Source of the DNA: Trogon surrucura
Taxonomy: Eukaryota > Chordata > Aves > Trogoniformes > Trogonidae
Length of the DNA: 64,000 nt
Reading direction: 5' to 3'
NCBI GenBank assembly: GCA_020746105.1
Contig: CM036619.1
Location: 12,996,238-13,060,237, forward strand
The notes under the pieces: generated by a model
Databases searched by the model: none
Told to the model about the DNA's origin: nothing
The model's input: only the letters and a program-made list of their open reading frames with translations
Part shown: one piece after another, positions 37,501 through 47,499 of the stretch
How positions within the stretch are numbered: position 1 is the stretch's first letter
How the letters are laid out: every line of letters begins with the position of its first letter
Position numbers and translations under genes: made by a program

Positions 37501-37578
37501 AAGAAATCGTTAGCTGAAGCTGTCCGATCTGATACCTCTGGGGACTTCAGAAAGCTGCTGCTGGCTCTTTTGCACTAA
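13566..37578 (+). CDS. ANXA13: ANXA13, annexin A13, complete coding region (11 exons)
   Basis: The eleven exons join in frame to 951 nt plus TAA, giving 317 residues (human short isoform about 316). ANXA13 is a calcium- and phospholipid-binding annexin of intestinal and renal epithelia, anchored by N-myristoylation and linked to apical/basolateral trafficking. The N-terminus MGSSH supplies Gly2 with Ser at later positions, as a myristoylation signal needs. Four annexin repeats are visible. Type II calcium loops are GAGTDE at residues 30-35 and 102-107, and GCGTDEE at 261-267. Repeat 3 has GRWGTEE (185-191). Conserved segments include [25 protein letters not shown] and [14 protein letters not shown] at the C-terminus. 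Intron 1 is about 12.5 kb. The gene is head to head with FAM91A1 and in tandem with KLHL38. Confidence 0.97.
20795..21300 (-). mobile_element. CR1 LINE 3' end fragment
   Basis: The minus strand encodes the ORF2 C-terminus ([20 protein letters not shown], then [13 protein letters not shown] and [17 protein letters not shown]). It is followed by the tail near 20795-20830 (ATAGAATCACAGAATGGGCT on plus). Confidence 0.92.
22305..22385 (+). mobile_element. CR1 LINE fragment, left piece of a split copy
   Basis: The run TTGGACAGGGCTTTGAGCAA followed by CCTGGTCTAG and CTCACTGCAGGGGG is the CR1 segment that normally precedes the tail. The tail itself is found about 250 bp further on, at 22636. Confidence 0.75.
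22636..22701 (+). mobile_element. CR1 LINE 3' tail, right piece of a split copy
   Basis: GGAGGTTGGACTAGATGACC, then TTTAAAGGTCCCTTCC and ATTCTGTGATTCTATG. This is the expected continuation of the fragment ending near 22385. Confidence 0.85.
24721..24858 (+). other. ANXA13: Candidate alternative coding exon of ANXA13
   Basis: A 138-nt open stretch (46 codons) lies after a pyrimidine-rich run ending ACAGAG and before a TGG|GTATGT donor. It is phase 0 at both ends, so it would fit between exon 1 (MGSSH) and exon 2 without breaking frame. The translation begins [20 protein letters not shown] and is Ser/Gln/Glu-rich. Human ANXA13 isoform b carries a roughly 41-residue insert at exactly this place, but I see no clear residue match to it. 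Speculative. Confidence 0.3.
26091..26169 (+). CDS. ANXA13: ANXA13 coding exon 2
   Basis: This exon has 79 nt after a TTTTCCTAG acceptor. It encodes [20 protein letters not shown], then SACKGA and one base of Gly. The donor is GTAAGA. The HHH run is part of the short basic N-terminal tail. Confidence 0.93.
28064..28158 (+). CDS. ANXA13: ANXA13 coding exon 3
   Basis: This exon has 95 nt after TTTTTCAG. It completes [20 protein letters not shown], then [12 protein letters not shown]. With exon 2 it forms annexin repeat 1 including the GAGTDE calcium loop. The donor is GTACTT. Confidence 0.95.
28195..28300 (+). mobile_element. Old CR1 tail fragment
   Basis: GGCTGGACTTGAGGTCTCTT, then CCAGCTGAAATTATTCTGTG and ATTCTATGA, just downstream of ANXA13 exon 3. 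Diverged. Confidence 0.75.
28815..29192 (+). mobile_element. CR1 LINE 3' end fragment
   Basis: Encodes CR1 ORF2 C-terminal sequence ([20 protein letters not shown], then [20 protein letters not shown]), followed by a tail with ATTCTATGATTCTATGATTC. Lies in ANXA13 intron 3, in sense orientation. Confidence 0.93.
30247..30417 (+). CDS. ANXA13: ANXA13 coding exon 4
   Basis: This exon has 171 nt (57 codons) after CCTGCAG. It encodes [20 protein letters not shown] through LCTRNNK, spanning the end of repeat 1 and the GAGTDE loop of repeat 2. The donor is GTTGGG, a weaker GT context than the neighbouring exons. Confidence 0.95.
30765..31060 (-). mobile_element. CR1 LINE 3' end fragment
   Basis: The minus strand encodes [20 protein letters not shown], then [20 protein letters not shown]. 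The plus strand begins AATCACAGAATCAGAGAGTG. Lies in ANXA13 intron 4, antisense, and is close in sequence to the 3' end at 38842. Confidence 0.93.
31187..31220 (+). CDS. ANXA13: ANXA13 coding exon 5
   Basis: This small exon has 34 nt, flanked by TTTGCCTAG and GTAAGT, and encodes [11 protein letters not shown] plus one base. It matches EIIAIKEAYQR in human and keeps the frame to exon 6. Confidence 0.92.
31303..31382 (+). CDS. ANXA13: ANXA13 coding exon 6
   Basis: This exon has 80 nt after CTCCATAG. It completes Leu and encodes [19 protein letters not shown], then ILVTVLE. This is the second half of annexin repeat 2. The donor is GTAAGG. Confidence 0.95.
32725..32990 (-). mobile_element. CR1 LINE 3' end fragment (diverged)
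   Basis: Plus strand AGGTTAGAAGGGACCTTAAT and TTGTTCAAAGCCCCATCCAA, then CCTGGTCTTGAACACTTCCA, is the reverse complement of a CR1 3' end. Lies in ANXA13 intron 6. Confidence 0.85.
33215..33283 (+). CDS. ANXA13: ANXA13 coding exon 7
   Basis: This exon has 69 nt (23 codons) after TCTGTAG and encodes [20 protein letters not shown], then LYK. It is the linker into repeat 3, the same length as human. The donor is GTAAGT. Confidence 0.94.
33488..33589 (+). CDS. ANXA13: ANXA13 coding exon 8
   Basis: This exon has 102 nt (34 codons) after TCTCTAAG and encodes [20 protein letters not shown], then [14 protein letters not shown]. This is annexin repeat 3. Its loop reads GTEE where I remember GTDE in human. 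The donor is GTGAGT. Confidence 0.95.
34894..34955 (+). repeat. Short direct duplication (two 25-nt copies)
   Basis: A 25-nt sequence beginning AAAAGTCTTTGAGGTTCACA occurs at 34894-34918 and again at 34931-34955, separated by 12 nt. It lies in ANXA13 intron 8 and looks like a local slippage or repair duplication. Confidence 0.9.
35489..35564 (+). CDS. ANXA13: ANXA13 coding exon 9
   Basis: This exon has 76 nt after CCTTATAG and encodes [20 protein letters not shown], then AYLTL and one base. The donor is GTAAAA and runs straight into an (AAAAC)n tract. Confidence 0.94.
35567..35615 (+). repeat. (AAAAC)n simple repeat
   Basis: A run of AAAAC units, degrading to ACCAAAACC, starts within the donor region of ANXA13 exon 9. 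Confidence 0.9.
35629..35650. repeat. 22-bp perfect palindrome
   Basis: The half-site CCTATCAATGG is followed at once by its exact reverse complement CCATTGATAGG. It lies about 14 nt after the (AAAAC)n tract in ANXA13 intron 9. Confidence 0.9.
36158..36270 (+). CDS. ANXA13: ANXA13 coding exon 10
   Basis: This exon has 113 nt after TTCTCTAG. It completes Val and encodes [20 protein letters not shown], then [17 protein letters not shown]. It holds the repeat 4 calcium loop GCGTDEE. The donor is GTAGGG. Confidence 0.95.
37459..37578 (+). CDS. ANXA13: ANXA13 coding exon 11 with stop
   Basis: This is the last coding exon after CTCCACAG. It encodes [20 protein letters not shown], then [19 protein letters not shown] and TAA (37576-37578). 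The C-terminal [10 protein letters not shown] is diagnostic of the annexin end. Confidence 0.96.
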   Translation, partial: SDLPAIKEKFQEMYKKSLAEAVRSDTSGDFRKLLLALLH

Positions 37579-37769
37579 AAAGCCATCAGCAATGAAGAGG
37601 CACGCTGAGCAGCCACCTCTTGGTTAGTTTCCAAAATAGCATCCAAAAAATGTGGCATTAGCACAAAGAAAAAAATCCAATTTATTTTCTTTCCAGCTGG
37701 GAAGTGTGTTGCCAAGTAATGCTGGATGTGAGGTTTATGTTATGGCTATCTCGCCAAATGTCCTTAAAC

Positions 37770-37775
37770 AATAAA
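37770..37775 (+). terminator. ANXA13: ANXA13 polyadenylation signal
   Basis: An AATAAA lies about 190 nt after the stop codon. It is followed by a GT-rich stretch (TTTGTGTTTGCGTATGTGG around 37808-37828), the usual downstream element. This predicts a 3' UTR of roughly 210 nt. Confidence 0.75.
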
Positions 37776-38239
37776 GACATGTTAAAAAAACTTAATCTAA
37801 ATTGAACTCTTTGTGTTTGCGTATGTGGAGGAATCTTCTGTTGTTTTTTTTCTTCTGGGTAAAAGAAGACACATTTTTTTGTCTTTCTCTCATTCGGAGG
37901 ATTATCACAGTTCTTTGCACAATTCAAGGGGTGCCATGCCATGCTGCTACAGTTCTGCCAACAGAAAATAGTAATTTCCTCTCAGCCCATTATCGCAGCT
38001 CTTTAAACAACCCAAAGGCTGTGAATTAATGATTTAAGTCAGGCCCTGATTAAAATCCTACTATTAACAGGGAAAGTCAGAGTGATTTCCCTGTCTGTGA
38101 GTTGCCCTCTCAGCGCAGTCACCTCGTAAGTTATCCAATGAAGGCAATAAGGACTTGCAGTCCCCATCATCACCATCCCCTGGGACATGGTGCAGAAGCA
38201 TTGCTGGGGAAGAGATGGGGCTACATGAGGTGGATCTGT

Positions 38240-38440
38240 CAGGCAAGGAAATGTTGTTCCCATAGATGCAGACTTGGGCCTCAGGACAGTCTCCATCCTT
38301 GGAGGTTTCCAAGATCTGACTGGATAAAATCCCGAGCAACCTGGTTGGATCTCATGGTTCACCCTGCTTTGAGCAGGAGGCTGAACTAAAGACCACTGGA
38401 GCTCTTTTCCTCCATGAATTACCCTAAAATCCTAAAATCA
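38240..38440 (+). mobile_element. Old CR1 tail fragment
   Basis: TTGGAGGTTTCCAAGATCTG, ATCCCGAGCAACCTGGTTGG and CTGCTTTGAGCAGGAGGCTG are a diverged CR1 3' end on the plus strand. Confidence 0.75.
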
Positions 38441-38841
38441 TGTGAGAAATGTAGATGAGAAATAACTTGGCAAGGACTGGCAAATAAGAAGAGAGAGAAG
38501 AGTCTGGGTCAAGGAGATGGACTTGCAAACCTTTCTTGGTGTCTGGCACCTACCCCTTTTAAGTGTACTGCTCTGCAAGGGCAGGGATCTTTCAGACCTA
38601 GATTTTCTGTGGTATGATCGCTGATCGCATCTAATTCCCATCGAAAATAGTATTTCTGAAGCACTGGACCTTTTCTCCCTGCTTATATCAATGTCACAGC
38701 AGTAGTACCTGACCATCTAATTATAGTCTGTAAAGATGGGGCAAAATAAACAGGAGATGTGAAAGGTTGAAGGGTTTTAAGAGTGATGATCTGTGTGTCA
38801 CAGAGGTGTAACAGGGTGTTCCAGCATTTTAGAGACCTGCT

Positions 38842-40631
38842 CACAGAATCACAGAATGTCTGGGGTTGGAAGGGATCTCGAAAGATCATCTAGTCCAGCC
38901 CCCCTGCCAGAGCAGGATCACCTACAGTAGATCGCACAGGAACGCGTCCTGGTGGGTTTTGAATGTCTCCAGAGAAGGAGACTCCACAACCTCCCTGGGC
39001 AGCCTGTGCCAGTGCTCTGTCACCCTCACAGTGAAAAAGTTTTTTCTCCTATTTTTATGGAACCTCCTGTGTTCCAGCTGGTACCCATTGCCCCTTGTCC
39101 TGTTAGTGGACATCACTGAAAAGAGCCTGGCTCTGTCCTCCTGACACTCCCCCTTGACATATTTATAAACATTTATGAGGTCACCCCTCAGCCTCCTCTT
39201 CTCCAAGCTAAAGAGACCCAGCTCCTTCAGCCTTTCCTCATAAGGGAGATGTTCCACTCCCTTCATCATCTTTGTGGCTCTGCGCTGGACTCTCTCAAGC
39301 AGTTCCTTGTCCTTCTTGAGCTGAGGGGCCCAGAACTGAACACAATATTCCAGATGTGGCCCCACCAGTGTGAAGTAGAGGGGGAGGAGGACCTCTCTTG
39401 ACCTACTAGCCACATCCTTTCTAATACACCCCAGGATGCCATCGGTCTTCTTGGCCATGAGGGCACATTGCTGGCTCATGGCCATCCTGCTGTCCACTAG
39501 AACCTCCAGGTCCCCTTCCCCTGTGCTGTTCTCCAACAGGTCAGTCCCCAGCCTATACTGGTACTTGAGGTTGTTCTTTCCAAGGTGCAAGACTCTACAC
39601 TTGCCCTTGTCGTATTTCATAAAATTTCTCCCCACTCAACTCTCCAGCCTGTCCAGGTCTCACTGAATGACAGCACAGCCTTCTGATGTGTCAGCCACTC
39701 CTCCCAGTTTTGCATCATCAGCAAACTTGGCGACGGTGCACTCTATTCCCTCATCCAGGTCATTGATGAAAATATTGAACTGTACTGGTCCCAGTGCCGA
39801 CCCTTGAGGGACTCCACTAGATACAGGCTTCCAACTACAACTCTCTGACTTCTTTCCTTCAACCAATACACAATCCACCTCACTACCCGATCATCCAGAC
39901 CACACTTCCTCAGTTTAGCTACGAGGACGCTGTGAGAGACAGTGTCAAATGCTTTACTGAAATCCAGATAAACCACGTCCACTGCATGGCCTTTATCTAT
40001 CCACCTGGTTATGACCTCATGACAGGCTATCAGGTTGGTCAAACATGACTTCCCCGTGGCAAAACCATGTTGACTGTTCCTAATGATCCTCATATCCTTG
40101 ATATGCCCAGAGACAGTGCCAAGGATAAGTTGTTCCTCCAGGGGTGGAGGTAAGGTCTGTAGTTATCCAGGTCCTCATTCTTGCTCTTTTTGAAGACTTT
40201 CCTCCAGTCCTCAGGCACCTCTCCTCTTGCCCACAACTTACCAAAGATGATGAAGAGTGGCCTAGCAATGACTTCCACCAGCTCCCTCAGCACCCGTGGG
40301 CGCATCCCATCAGGGCCCATGGATTTATGGATGTTCAGATTGCGTAACGTATCCCTAACCCAGTCCTCACCAACCAAGGCAAACTCCTTCTTCATCCTGA
40401 CTTCCTCTGGAGCCTCAGGGCTCTTGGGCTCCTGAGAACAGTCTTCAGCAGGCTTTGAGTCAAAGAAGACATTCAGTAACTCTGTCTTCTCTGTATCCTC
40501 TGTCACCAGGGCACCCACCTCATTCAGCAGTGGGCCTACTTTGCCTCTAGTGTTAGTTTTATCTGCAATGTATTTGAAGAAACCCTTTCTGTTGTTCTTG
40601 ACCTCCCTTGCAAGGTTTAATTCCAAGATTC
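38842..40631 (-). mobile_element. CR1 LINE 'A', 3' portion (reverse transcriptase to tail)
   Basis: Long minus-strand CR1 ORF2 remnant. Readable blocks are LNLAREVKNNRKGFFKYIAD near the upper end, RT core phrases (VYLDFSKAFDTVSHSVLVAK, then the catalytic FADDAKLGG), and the C-terminus [20 protein letters not shown]. It is spread over several frames (frame changes near 39640-39880 and 40090), so it is inactive. Element B interrupts it at about 40632. Confidence 0.95.
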
Positions 40632-41293
40632 ATGGAATCATAGAATCATAGAATGGCCTAGGTTGGAAAGGACCTTAGAGATCATCTAATCCAACCTCCC
40701 TGTCACGGGCAGGGACGCCTCTCAACTAGATCAGGCTACTTAAGGCTCTGTCCAACCTGGCCTTGAACACCTCCAGGGAGGGGGCAGCCACAACGTCTCT
40801 GGGCAATTTATTCCAAAGTCTTGCCACCCTTGTGCTGAAGAATTTCTTCCTAAGATCTAATCTAAATTTATTCTCCTTCAACTTAAACCCATTTCCCCTT
40901 GTCCTATCAGTGGACACTCTTTTAGACTTCCCTCCCCAGCCTTCCTGTAAGTTCCCTTCAGGTATTGGAAGGCAGCTATTAGGTCCCCCCGAAGTCTTGT
41001 CTTTTCAAGACTGAACAATCCCAGCTCCCGCAGCCTGTCCTCATAGCAGAGGTGCTCCAGCCCCTGGATCATCTTTGTGGCCCTCCTCTGAACACCCTCC
41101 AACAGTTCTATGTCCCTCTTGTGGTGGGGACACCAGAACTGGACGCAGTATTCAAGGTGGGGTTTCACAAGAGCAGAGTAAAGGGGGAGAATCACCTCTC
41201 TTGACCTGCTGGCTACGCTTCTCTGGATACATCCCAAGATGTGGTTGGGCTTCTGGGCTGCATGAGCGCACTGACACTTCATGTTGAGCTTCT
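40632..41293 (-). mobile_element. CR1 LINE 'B', 3' fragment inserted into element A
   Basis: A complete CR1 3' end with its own tail (ATAGAATCATAGAATGGCCT on plus at about 40638) and ORF2 C-terminus from [20 protein letters not shown] to [20 protein letters not shown]. It lies between KAKAKM (A, about 41294) and ELNLAREV (A, about 40620), which are adjacent in an intact CR1. Confidence 0.9.
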
Positions 41294-41817
41294 CATCTTA
41301 GCCTTAGCTTTCCTAGTTTCCTCCCCACATTCTCTGACAACAGTCTTACATTCCACCCAAGTAGCCAGCCCCTCCTTCCATGATCTATAGACTCTCTTCT
41401 TCCACTTGAGTTTGCCCAGCAGTTCCCTATTTAATCATGCAGGTCTCCTGGCTCTCTTTCTTGATTTCCTACCAACTGGGATGCACTGATCTTGAGTTTA
41501 GAAGAAGTGGTCCTTGAATATTAACCAACTATCTTGGACCGCTTTATTTTCTAGTACCTTGTCCCCTAGCAATTGCTTGAAAAGGCCACAGTTGGACCTG
41601 CTGAAATCCAGGGTTGCGGTCCTGCTTGGTGTTCTGTTTCTGCCGCACAAGATCCTGAACTCCACCGTGGTCACTGTAGCCAAGGTTGCCCTCAGCCATC
41701 ACTGCATCAACCAGACCCTCCTTGTTGGTGAGTATAAGATCCAGCAGTGCTCCTCTCCTAGTCGGCTCATCCACCATTTGCATCAAGAAGTTATCATCCA
41801 GGAGGAACCTCCTGGAC
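41294..41817 (-). mobile_element. CR1 LINE 'A', middle portion
   Basis: Continues element A upstream of insertion B. The minus strand has RRFLLDDNFLMQMVDEPTRR and GALLDLILTNKEGLVDAVMA of the endonuclease domain, and ends in ETRKAKAKM. Confidence 0.88.
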
Positions 41818-41977
41818 TATGGTGGAGTCACAGTCCCTGGAGGTGTTTAAGGAGAGGCACTTAGTACCATGGTCTGGCCGTAGTGATGATGTTGAGTCAT
41901 AGGCTGGACTTGGTAATCTTAGAAGTCTTTTCCAGCCTCAATAATTCTATGATTCTGTGACTCTGTGATTCTGTGAC
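41818..41977 (+). mobile_element. CR1 LINE 'C', short 3' fragment inserted in opposite orientation
   Basis: Reads GTCACAGTCCCTGGAGGTGT, TTAAGGAGAGGCACTTAG and a tail ATTCTATGATTCTGTGACTC repeated. It splits A's endonuclease coding sequence between ICWKAFA and RRFLLDDNF. Confidence 0.85.
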
Positions 41978-42240
41978 AGCGAATGCCTTCCAGCAAATAT
42001 CTGGATAGTTGAAATCCCCCATGAGAACCAGGGCCTGTGAGTGAGAAGCTGCTGTCAACTGCTCGTAGAAGGCCTCATCAACTTCCTCCTCCTGATCAGG
42101 TGGCCTGTAATAGATACCCACCACAGTATCACCCATACTGGCCTGCCCCTTCATTGTCACACAGCCATACTCCTTTGTCAACATTTCTAGCAATCTAAAA
42201 ATATCAGGGAAGACCCTGAACCTGAAACGAACCATCTGAT
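41978..42240 (-). mobile_element. CR1 LINE 'A', 5' end (truncated endonuclease)
   Basis: The minus strand encodes KGQASMGDTVVGIYYRPPDQ and ALVLMGDFNYPDICWKAFA, the APE-type endonuclease with the GDFN motif. Homology fades at about 42240, so A is 5'-truncated as CR1 copies usually are. Confidence 0.9.
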
Positions 42241-43069
42241 TCTGGATTTGCCTTTATCAAAGGCATTTTAATGTTCAGAATCAGAAAGAACAGAGCAGTA
42301 TCTGCATACCTTCTTGTTGCTGTTGCCATGGGACTCTTGTAACCAGAGACTATAGAAAGGCTAGATGAATAATCTCCTTAGGTGTCCAATGTTCCTGGTG
42401 ATATTTTATCCTCCAGAGGTCACACTGTATGTTCAGTCCAAGATAAACTGGCAGGTACCCATTCTCAAATGATGTAGTTTGAAGAAAAAGCCAGCGGGTG
42501 TCTGAAATGCACATGAAGAAGACGGTTTAGGCAAAGGATTTGTTTTAAAATATTCCAACAAGAGTGCCCGAAGCCATGTGAGTGGTTTGTGTGAAACCTT
42601 TAGAAGCTCAGCAGAGTTTAAACCCAGCTATGTCCTTATTTAATGTGAAGCGCATAACTCTGGCAGCTAGGTTTATTTTTGCCTGAAGACTGTTTTAATT
42701 AATGCTAGTAGGTCATTCTGACTAAAGAAGGAAGAGTACAATTGCTTTCATTTTAATCTTTCACTCTTTAATTAGAGATTGGCCTGAAACCAAACCAGAG
42801 GCCCACACATCTTCACACCCACACATACTGGGCCAAAGTCATTATTGAATTACATGCTGTATCTCTCTATCTGTACATAATACATACAGTGATGGCAGTG
42901 ACACTTGTGAAGGTGTTTCGAGTGTTGTAAGAGCAAAACTTATTCCTATAGCTCTACAACAGAAGTTGGTAGCAGCTAGCAGCAGCAAAAAGGAAGTTTG
43001 CAGACTTCTCTGTGGGCAAGAGGCAGTGCTTGCAAGTTGAAATAAAAGAAGTTCCTATTGGACATACAG

Positions 43070-43275
43070 AAAAAAAATTTCACCCAGAGAGTGGTTCAGG
43101 ATTTGAGAAGGTTGTCCGAGAAGTTGTGAAATCTCCATCTTTCAAGATTTCAAAAATTCAACTGGACAAGTCCCTGAACAACCCGATCTAACTAAGGTTA
43201 GCCCTGCTGTGAGCAGGAGGTTGCACTAGGTGAGCTCCCAGAGGCTCCCCAGCCCAATCTTCCCATGACTCTATG
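43070..43275 (+). mobile_element. Old CR1 tail fragment
   Basis: ACCCAGAGAGTGGTTCAGGA, then ATTCAACTGGACAAGTCCCT and CTGCTGTGAGCAGGAGGTTG, ending CCCATGACTCTATGAG. Diverged plus-strand CR1. Confidence 0.75.
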
Positions 43276-44567
43276 AGAATTAGGTAGTTTGTGAGCTGGA
43301 GACCACACCTGGCAGTGCTGTGTGGAGCAGTCATCGTATTTCTGTTGCCTGAAATTACACGAAAACTTCATCTTATTACCATGTATGATTGTCCATCAAT
43401 TCCCCATACTCACACTGGATTCTGTTTACTTTTCAATGTCTTCTCTGCTACTTGCTAGCTTGGGGAGTTTCATGGTCTTCAGTGAACCTGAGATGTCAAC
43501 CAGGGAGCCAGAGGACAGTGTCAAAGGGCTGTTTTCCCAATCCAGTGAAGCAAATAGTAAATCTACACTGAGCTCCAGACAGACAGGAGCATCAACAGGA
43601 CTTGGGGAGGCTGCTTCAGTGAGGAGTAACAGGCTGAGTCCAAACTCAGGTGCTGGGTGTGGGGAAACATTTCCTTCACAGGTCTAGCCCAGACATCATG
43701 TGTGGAGTTAGGTCTCCTGGTGATATCATCAGCTAAGTGAGATACGGATACATGTGTTGAGTAGGAAGATCCCTATCCATGCTATCTTTCTAGAGTAATT
43801 TCCTAGTATAGGCATATCTTTGCTCTCTGAATGCATATATTGACTATATACATTTGCATTATGTGTAAATTTGCGATACACAAAGCTAGTAATTTCCCAA
43901 CACATTACTCTTCCTTTCTCTTCCCATATTTCTTTCCTCTCCAGCTTATAATAAGCAAAATGGAGTAATGAGCTCATCTTACTCTGGTTGGAGGCCATCG
44001 ACCAAGCTCCATGCTGCCAGGGCACGCAGCATCCCAGGCAGTGCTGGCTGCTCTCCCAGCCTGGGCTGAAGGCTGTCACCCCAGTTCGCCACCACTGCTG
44101 CTTGGGGCATCTTCCTATCCTCTCCCACCCATGGCATCTGATTAACTATGATCCCTGTAATTGTCTTTTTTTTTTTTTTTTTATAATGAGGAATGTTAAT
44201 CCTAGGGTTTGTTGCCTCTCCCAGTTTTATAAAGACCATAATAAAAAATATTTTTTTCTTGTCCCCCTGACTATGTAGACTACAAATTTGGGGAAAGGGA
44301 TGATCTCTCTCTTGGTAACTGTGGGGACTTGTAGTCATCAAGGCAGTGCGCATAACACTGAATAAACTCAGTGAAGTCTCTGCCTTGAACAGCCCATATT
44401 TGTTCATTTTCACCTGAATTGTAATAGGATTAGTGTAAAAGTTTTAGAAGTTGCCTGACATCACCAGTCTTCTCTCTGCACCTGTCTGCTGGCCGATTAG
44501 ATTACTGCTTTTTTTCTGCTCTCTTGCTTTGTGCACGATAATAGACATTTCATCATCCCATTACATT

Positions 44568-44650
44568 AAAACATAAGAAAAGCTGCTCTGGGTCAGATCA
44601 AAGGTTCAGCCACCCGAACTCCAAAACTGAGCAACCCCAAACTCTTAAGG
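44568..44650 (+). repeat. Possible ancient amniote repeat
   Basis: ACATAAGAAAAGCTGCTCTG followed by GGTCAGATCAAAGGTTCAGC resembles the 'taagaa..ctgggtcagaccaa' motif common in old sauropsid repeats. Class uncertain. Confidence 0.4.
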
Positions 44651-47499
44651 AGAGAGAGCAGAAGGAGCAGGGTGAATATACAGCATCGTGGCAAAGTGGT
44701 TGTTCTTTAGTAGATGTTTTCATTTTCTAGAAACTGGCCATTGATGGAACTCATACAGCAGCAGTTGCAGAGTCACTGTTTTTAACAGCTCCCTGTGGCT
44801 CCAGCCTCCCTGAAGGGCTATGAGGGACCTGCCTCATCACGTCCCACAGTGCTGCAGGGTCCCATAACCTGCGAACGAGCCCACATCCCCACTTGCACAT
44901 GGTGTTCAGGCCAGGCCTTACCAGTGCGACATCCTACGTGTGGGTAATTCAGTATCCTGTCCTCCCAGTAAAGACCGCTCAGACCTGGTTCAGTCAACAG
45001 CATGCCAACCTAGGAAACCTGCGTCAAGAACTCATTCAGAAACAGACTCTCTCATACAAGTTACGCTGTCCCATGGAAGAAACAGTTCTTCCCTCTCACT
45101 GGAGGTCATGCTGCAGCAGTAGGGACCGTATAGGACGTACTGTTCTAGGATATGCCATGAAAAATTATTTTGGTTTATTTATAAAGCAAATCCTAACTAA
45201 GCAGTGCTGATTTTCCCACTTGGTTGGAGATGCGTCTGAAACCATAATCTTTGGGTAAGAAAGGAGAGTTGTAAAGCAGGCAGCAGGAGCTTCATTGTTC
45301 AGGAGCCTTGGCCCCAAATTGGCAGGGACCTGTGTGGGGACTGAGCGGGGAGCAGCAACCCCCCCCGAGAGCAATAAGCTATTTAAACAGCACACGCTGT
45401 ACTCTGCGTTAGTAGAAGTTTGCATAAACATGCAAAGCCCCCAAGCCTGGGATCTTCTAAATAAATACCAGATTTATCAGTATCTAAAGCAGAAGAACAT
45501 CCCACCTACCCTTCCCCAACCCCATAAAACTGTGTCATTAGTTAAGTATTTGTTTCTTTAGGGGTTAAAAAAATAATCCACAGTCACTGCCAGGAAGAGG
45601 CAGAACTAAACACGCAGCAAAGAGTTAGAGCCAGAAGAGAGATATAAAACTAAATCAATCATCAAAACGGGCTGCAATGAGAGCATATACATAGCAAGAA
45701 AGAAAGCGAGAGGGCGTTTTGTTTGGGTAGCTAATGTTCTCTGGACAAGGAAAGAGAAATTCTTCTTTGGGTTTTTAATGCCACTCTAAATATTTATAGC
45801 AAGATCGTGGCCAGCTGGTGAGGCAGCAGTGGTGGGGAATAGGGAGGGGCAGGAACATTTTCCCCAGCACCCCAGCATCATTCTCCGGGTCATCTCTTTA
45901 CTCGAAAAGAGGGAAAAGGCTGCACATTGCCATGTTTACCCTCAAAGAGACTCCTCTGCAGGAGTCAAGTCCAGTGGCTCCTGCCCTTGCCCTCCCTCAC
46001 CTCTCCAGGCCATTAACACAGATTGCACAGAAATGGAAGGTTCCACAGCCTCCAAAAAGCTGTGCCAGCCTAACGCCACCCTGTCTTTAACACAAGTCCA
46101 GGCCTTCAGGATTTTGTCTAGGCTTCAGGCATTTCACCATGTTGTTACGCTGCATTGAAAACTCTCTGGGAAAGGCCATGTTAGGCACGACCCATGATGC
46201 AAAGCTGCTTTTTTTAGAGCAACAAGCTGCCCCCATCTCTGCTGTCTGCTGGGCTGCGAACATGGGGACTGGAATATATGTGGGGACTGCAAATGCCAGC
46301 ACAGCACAGGAGTTGATATAAGGGCACTGTGGCTCCCAACGATTTTTCTCATCTGCCTCACTGTGACTAGACACAGACATGACTCACCCGTGAGCTTTGG
46401 CTTTGAAAATACGGGAAGGAGTTTTGCTTTAACCTTGTGTTTCCCTGTGGAAGCGATGCTTAGAAATGACATTTTGGATTCAATCCCATCCCAGAAAAAA
46501 AGGAGGAATTTCAGCACAGGTGAGATGCCCAATCCAGTTACCCTGGCACGGGCAGCCAATGCCATTTTTACTGAAACACCCTAGAAATTGGCACAGAGCT
46601 GGGACACATACACTGAACCTGCTGGAGACCCCAGCTGGAGACCAGTTGAGGTTGTGGAAGATCTTGAGCTGGCAAAGGACACTTGACTGATCCCAGCCCT
46701 GCGATCATAGGCTCATCATCACAGACACCTACGTGGGAGCGTTAAATATGGACACCTATATGTGACTGAGGCAGCTGAGCACCTGTGGAGACCTAGCGGT
46801 AACTGGAGAACTGTTCACCTGCTCAGATATAGGTGATACTCACTGGTGACCTGAATAAGTCGTCAAACTCAGTTATATTGACCAGACCTCACTGACTGCA
46901 GAAGGAGCTCAGACACCTTCTTCATATGCAGGCATCCGCAGTGAGCGACTCCATCAAGGCCCCGGGGAGCTAAATATCATGCTGGGACCCGTCAGCCTGA
47001 AACCCTGGTTTCCAGTTTGCTGCATTCACTTCAGCATCACGCTGCCACCCGTAATGCTGGGCTTCCTCGGGCCACCTGCTTGACAAGTCCTTTGCTAAGG
47101 GTTTCAGAGAGCTGAGGTCCTTATACAAAAGGCCACAACCTGATATTTTCTATATGAAATATCAAGCAGCATCATAAACTGCTTGAAAAATGAACTTCAC
47201 CCTCTTGGCAGAGATAGCTGGGATCTCCCTGTCCACCTTGGGGCAGCCCTGGGCACAGGAATCCCGGTGCATTAGCATCTCCCACCAGATCACAACAGGG
47301 TAATGCTCCCCAAATCTCTCCATAAGGTGGAGACAAGGTCCATCTGCCAGGGTCCCTGGAAACCTTTCTCTGTCCCTCTTTCTCCCTGAAGCTACGGTGA
47401 CAGCGCATTACCTAGCGCGAGGCATTACAGACTGTTTACAGGCTTCTAGATTTCCCAGGCACTTTAGGACAGGGTCCTGCCGCTGTTTCCAAACGGACG

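Noticed and set aside
38922-39635. 237-codon minus-strand ORF as a possible host gene
   Set aside because: It is the CR1 reverse-transcriptase C-terminal region of element A. Neighbouring frames are broken and a CR1 tail follows.
44165-44182. Poly-T run as a possible retrocopy tail
   Set aside because: No gene-like sequence on the expected side; a simple homopolymer.
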